Shown here: piece after piece, positions 4,749-5,589 of the stretch
Layout of the letters: every line of letters begins with the position of its first letter
How positions within the stretch are numbered: the stretch's first letter is position 1
From: Alphaproteobacteria bacterium
GTDB taxonomy: Bacteria; Pseudomonadota; Alphaproteobacteria; Rhodobacterales; Rhodobacteraceae
Length of the DNA: 5,589 nt
Reading direction: 5' to 3'
Assembly (NCBI GenBank): GCA_003695135.1
Contig: RFIR01000116.1
Coordinates: forward strand, 1-5,589
Position numbers and translations under genes: made by a program
The notes under the pieces: generated by a model
What the model saw: only the letters and a program-made list of their open reading frames with translations
The model's database searches: none
What the model was told of the DNA's origin: nothing

Positions 4749-5589
4749 TGGGGGGACGCGGCGCATCCTGGATCTTCAGCCGGGCGGCGATCTATCTGAC
4801 GCTGGGGCTGTGGGCGTTCATCTGCCTGTTCCCGATCTACTGGACCGTCACCACATCCTTCAAGATCGCGCCCGACGTGATGAAAGGCAATCTGATCCCC
4901 TGGGTCGATTTCGTGCCGCGCTGGAAGGGATTCCAGTCGCTGGGCCTGTCGCCCGATGCGCTGGGCCAGGTCTCGACGGTGCGCGAGGAGTTCCTCAAGC
5001 GGTTCTTCAACAGCGTGATCACCTCGCTCGGCGCCTCGGTGCTGGCGGTGGTGCTGGGCTCGCTGGCCGCCTATGGCCTCAGCCGCTTCAACTACCGCTT
5101 CGGCTTCATGCGCAACAGGGACATCTCGTTCTTCTTCCTCTCCCAGCTGATCCTGCCCCCCGTCGTGCTCGCGCTGCCCTTCCTGGTGCTCTACAAGGAG
5201 CTGGCGCTTCTGGACACCCGCATCGGGCTGATCCTGCTCTACACGCTGATGGTGCTGCCCATCGTCATCTGGATCATGCGCGACCAGTTCGAGGGCATTC
5301 CGGTCGAGCTGGAGGAGGCGGCGCTGGTCGACGGGCTGTCGGTCTGGGGCGCGTTCCTGCGCATCATCCTGCCGCTGGCGCTGCCGGGCATGGTCGCCGC
5401 CTTCATCCTGTGCCTGGTGCTGAGCTGGAACGAGTATTTCTTCGCCGCGCTGCTGACCTCGACCGAGGCCAAGACCCTGCCGGTGATGGTGGCCAGCCAG
5501 ACCGGCAGCCAGGGCATCAACTGGTGGGCGATGGCGGCGCTCTCCACCGCGGCCATCGCGCCGCTGGTGATCATCGCCATCTTCCTGGA
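4748..5589 (+). CDS. Carbohydrate ABC transporter permease, UgpE/MalG type, partial (runs off right edge)
   Basis: Second channel subunit of the same CUT1 importer. The first 280 residues are present and only a short C-terminal end should be missing. It starts at ATG 4748, sharing one base with the preceding stop (TGATG), which indicates translational coupling and equal expression of the pair; the upstream GTG at 4745 is an alternative in-frame start. Membrane segments lie near 13-36, 88-110, 128-149, 159-177, 208-228 and 262-279. The EAA loop is intact: EEAALVDGLSVWGAFLRIIL (189-208) followed by PLALPG. SWNEYFFAALL (226-236) and TLPVMVASQTG (243-253) are also typical of the MalG side. A periplasmic loop of about 50 residues (38-87) separates the first two segments. 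Family assignment is firm; the substrate is not determinable. Confidence 0.93.
   Translation, partial: MGGRGASWIFSRAAIYLTLGLWAFICLFPIYWTVTTSFKIAPDVMKGNLIPWVDFVPRWKGFQSLGLSPDALGQVSTVREEFLKRFFNSVITSLGASVLAVVLGSLAAYGLSRFNYRFGFMRNRDISFFFLSQLILPPVVLALPFLVLYKELALLDTRIGLILLYTLMVLPIVIWIMRDQFEGIPVELEEAALVDGLSVWGAFLRIILPLALPGMVAAFILCLVLSWNEYFFAALLTSTEAKTLPVMVASQTGSQGINWWAMAALSTAAIAPLVIIAIFL

Noticed and set aside
3495..4766. A 423-codon open frame on the minus strand opposite the first permease
   Set aside because: It is antisense to a clear membrane protein with an intact EAA loop. Its own product is rich in His, Arg, Asp and Gln with no recognisable domain, as expected of a GC-rich shadow frame.

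Overview
The window is GC-rich (strong G/C preference at third codon positions) and looks like an alphaproteobacterial chromosome, most plausibly of the Rhodobacterales type. That placement is inferred from composition, GTG/ATG starts with tight stop-start overlaps, and the gene families present; no marker gene fixes the taxon.

Layout. Positions 1-1532 hold a leftward (minus-strand) operon. A small TIGR04076-type protein (1161-1532) overlaps an aldo/keto reductase (112-1164) by 4 nt. The reductase in turn overlaps by 8 nt the first codons of a LivG-type ABC transporter ATPase that runs off the left edge. Positions 1533-2031 are a 499-bp gene-free stretch. It contains a conspicuous AT-rich island (about 1740-1800) with repeated TTGATTG heptamers, a perfect GC hairpin and weak promoter candidates. 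Positions 2032-3498 (minus) encode one 488-residue protein: a complete aldo/keto reductase domain followed in frame by a RidA/YjgF-like domain. A 140-bp divergent spacer separates this gene from a rightward operon. That operon has two carbohydrate-type (CUT1) ABC permeases, 3639-4748 and 4748 onward, overlapping by one nucleotide, with the second running off the right edge.

How it may fit together. The two reductases are paralogues of one subfamily: both keep the Asp-Tyr-Lys-His catalytic set and an FHWW motif. They sit among two transport systems, one of the branched-chain amino acid (HAAT/Liv) type and one of the sugar type. This looks like a small accessory catabolic locus that takes up an unidentified small molecule and reduces or oxidises a carbonyl or hydroxyl group. 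The substrate cannot be read from the sequence. The most unusual element is the reductase-Rid fusion, whose Rid domain has Asn where catalytic RidA enzymes carry the key Arg. No RNA genes, CRISPR arrays, insertion sequences or clear intrinsic terminators were seen.
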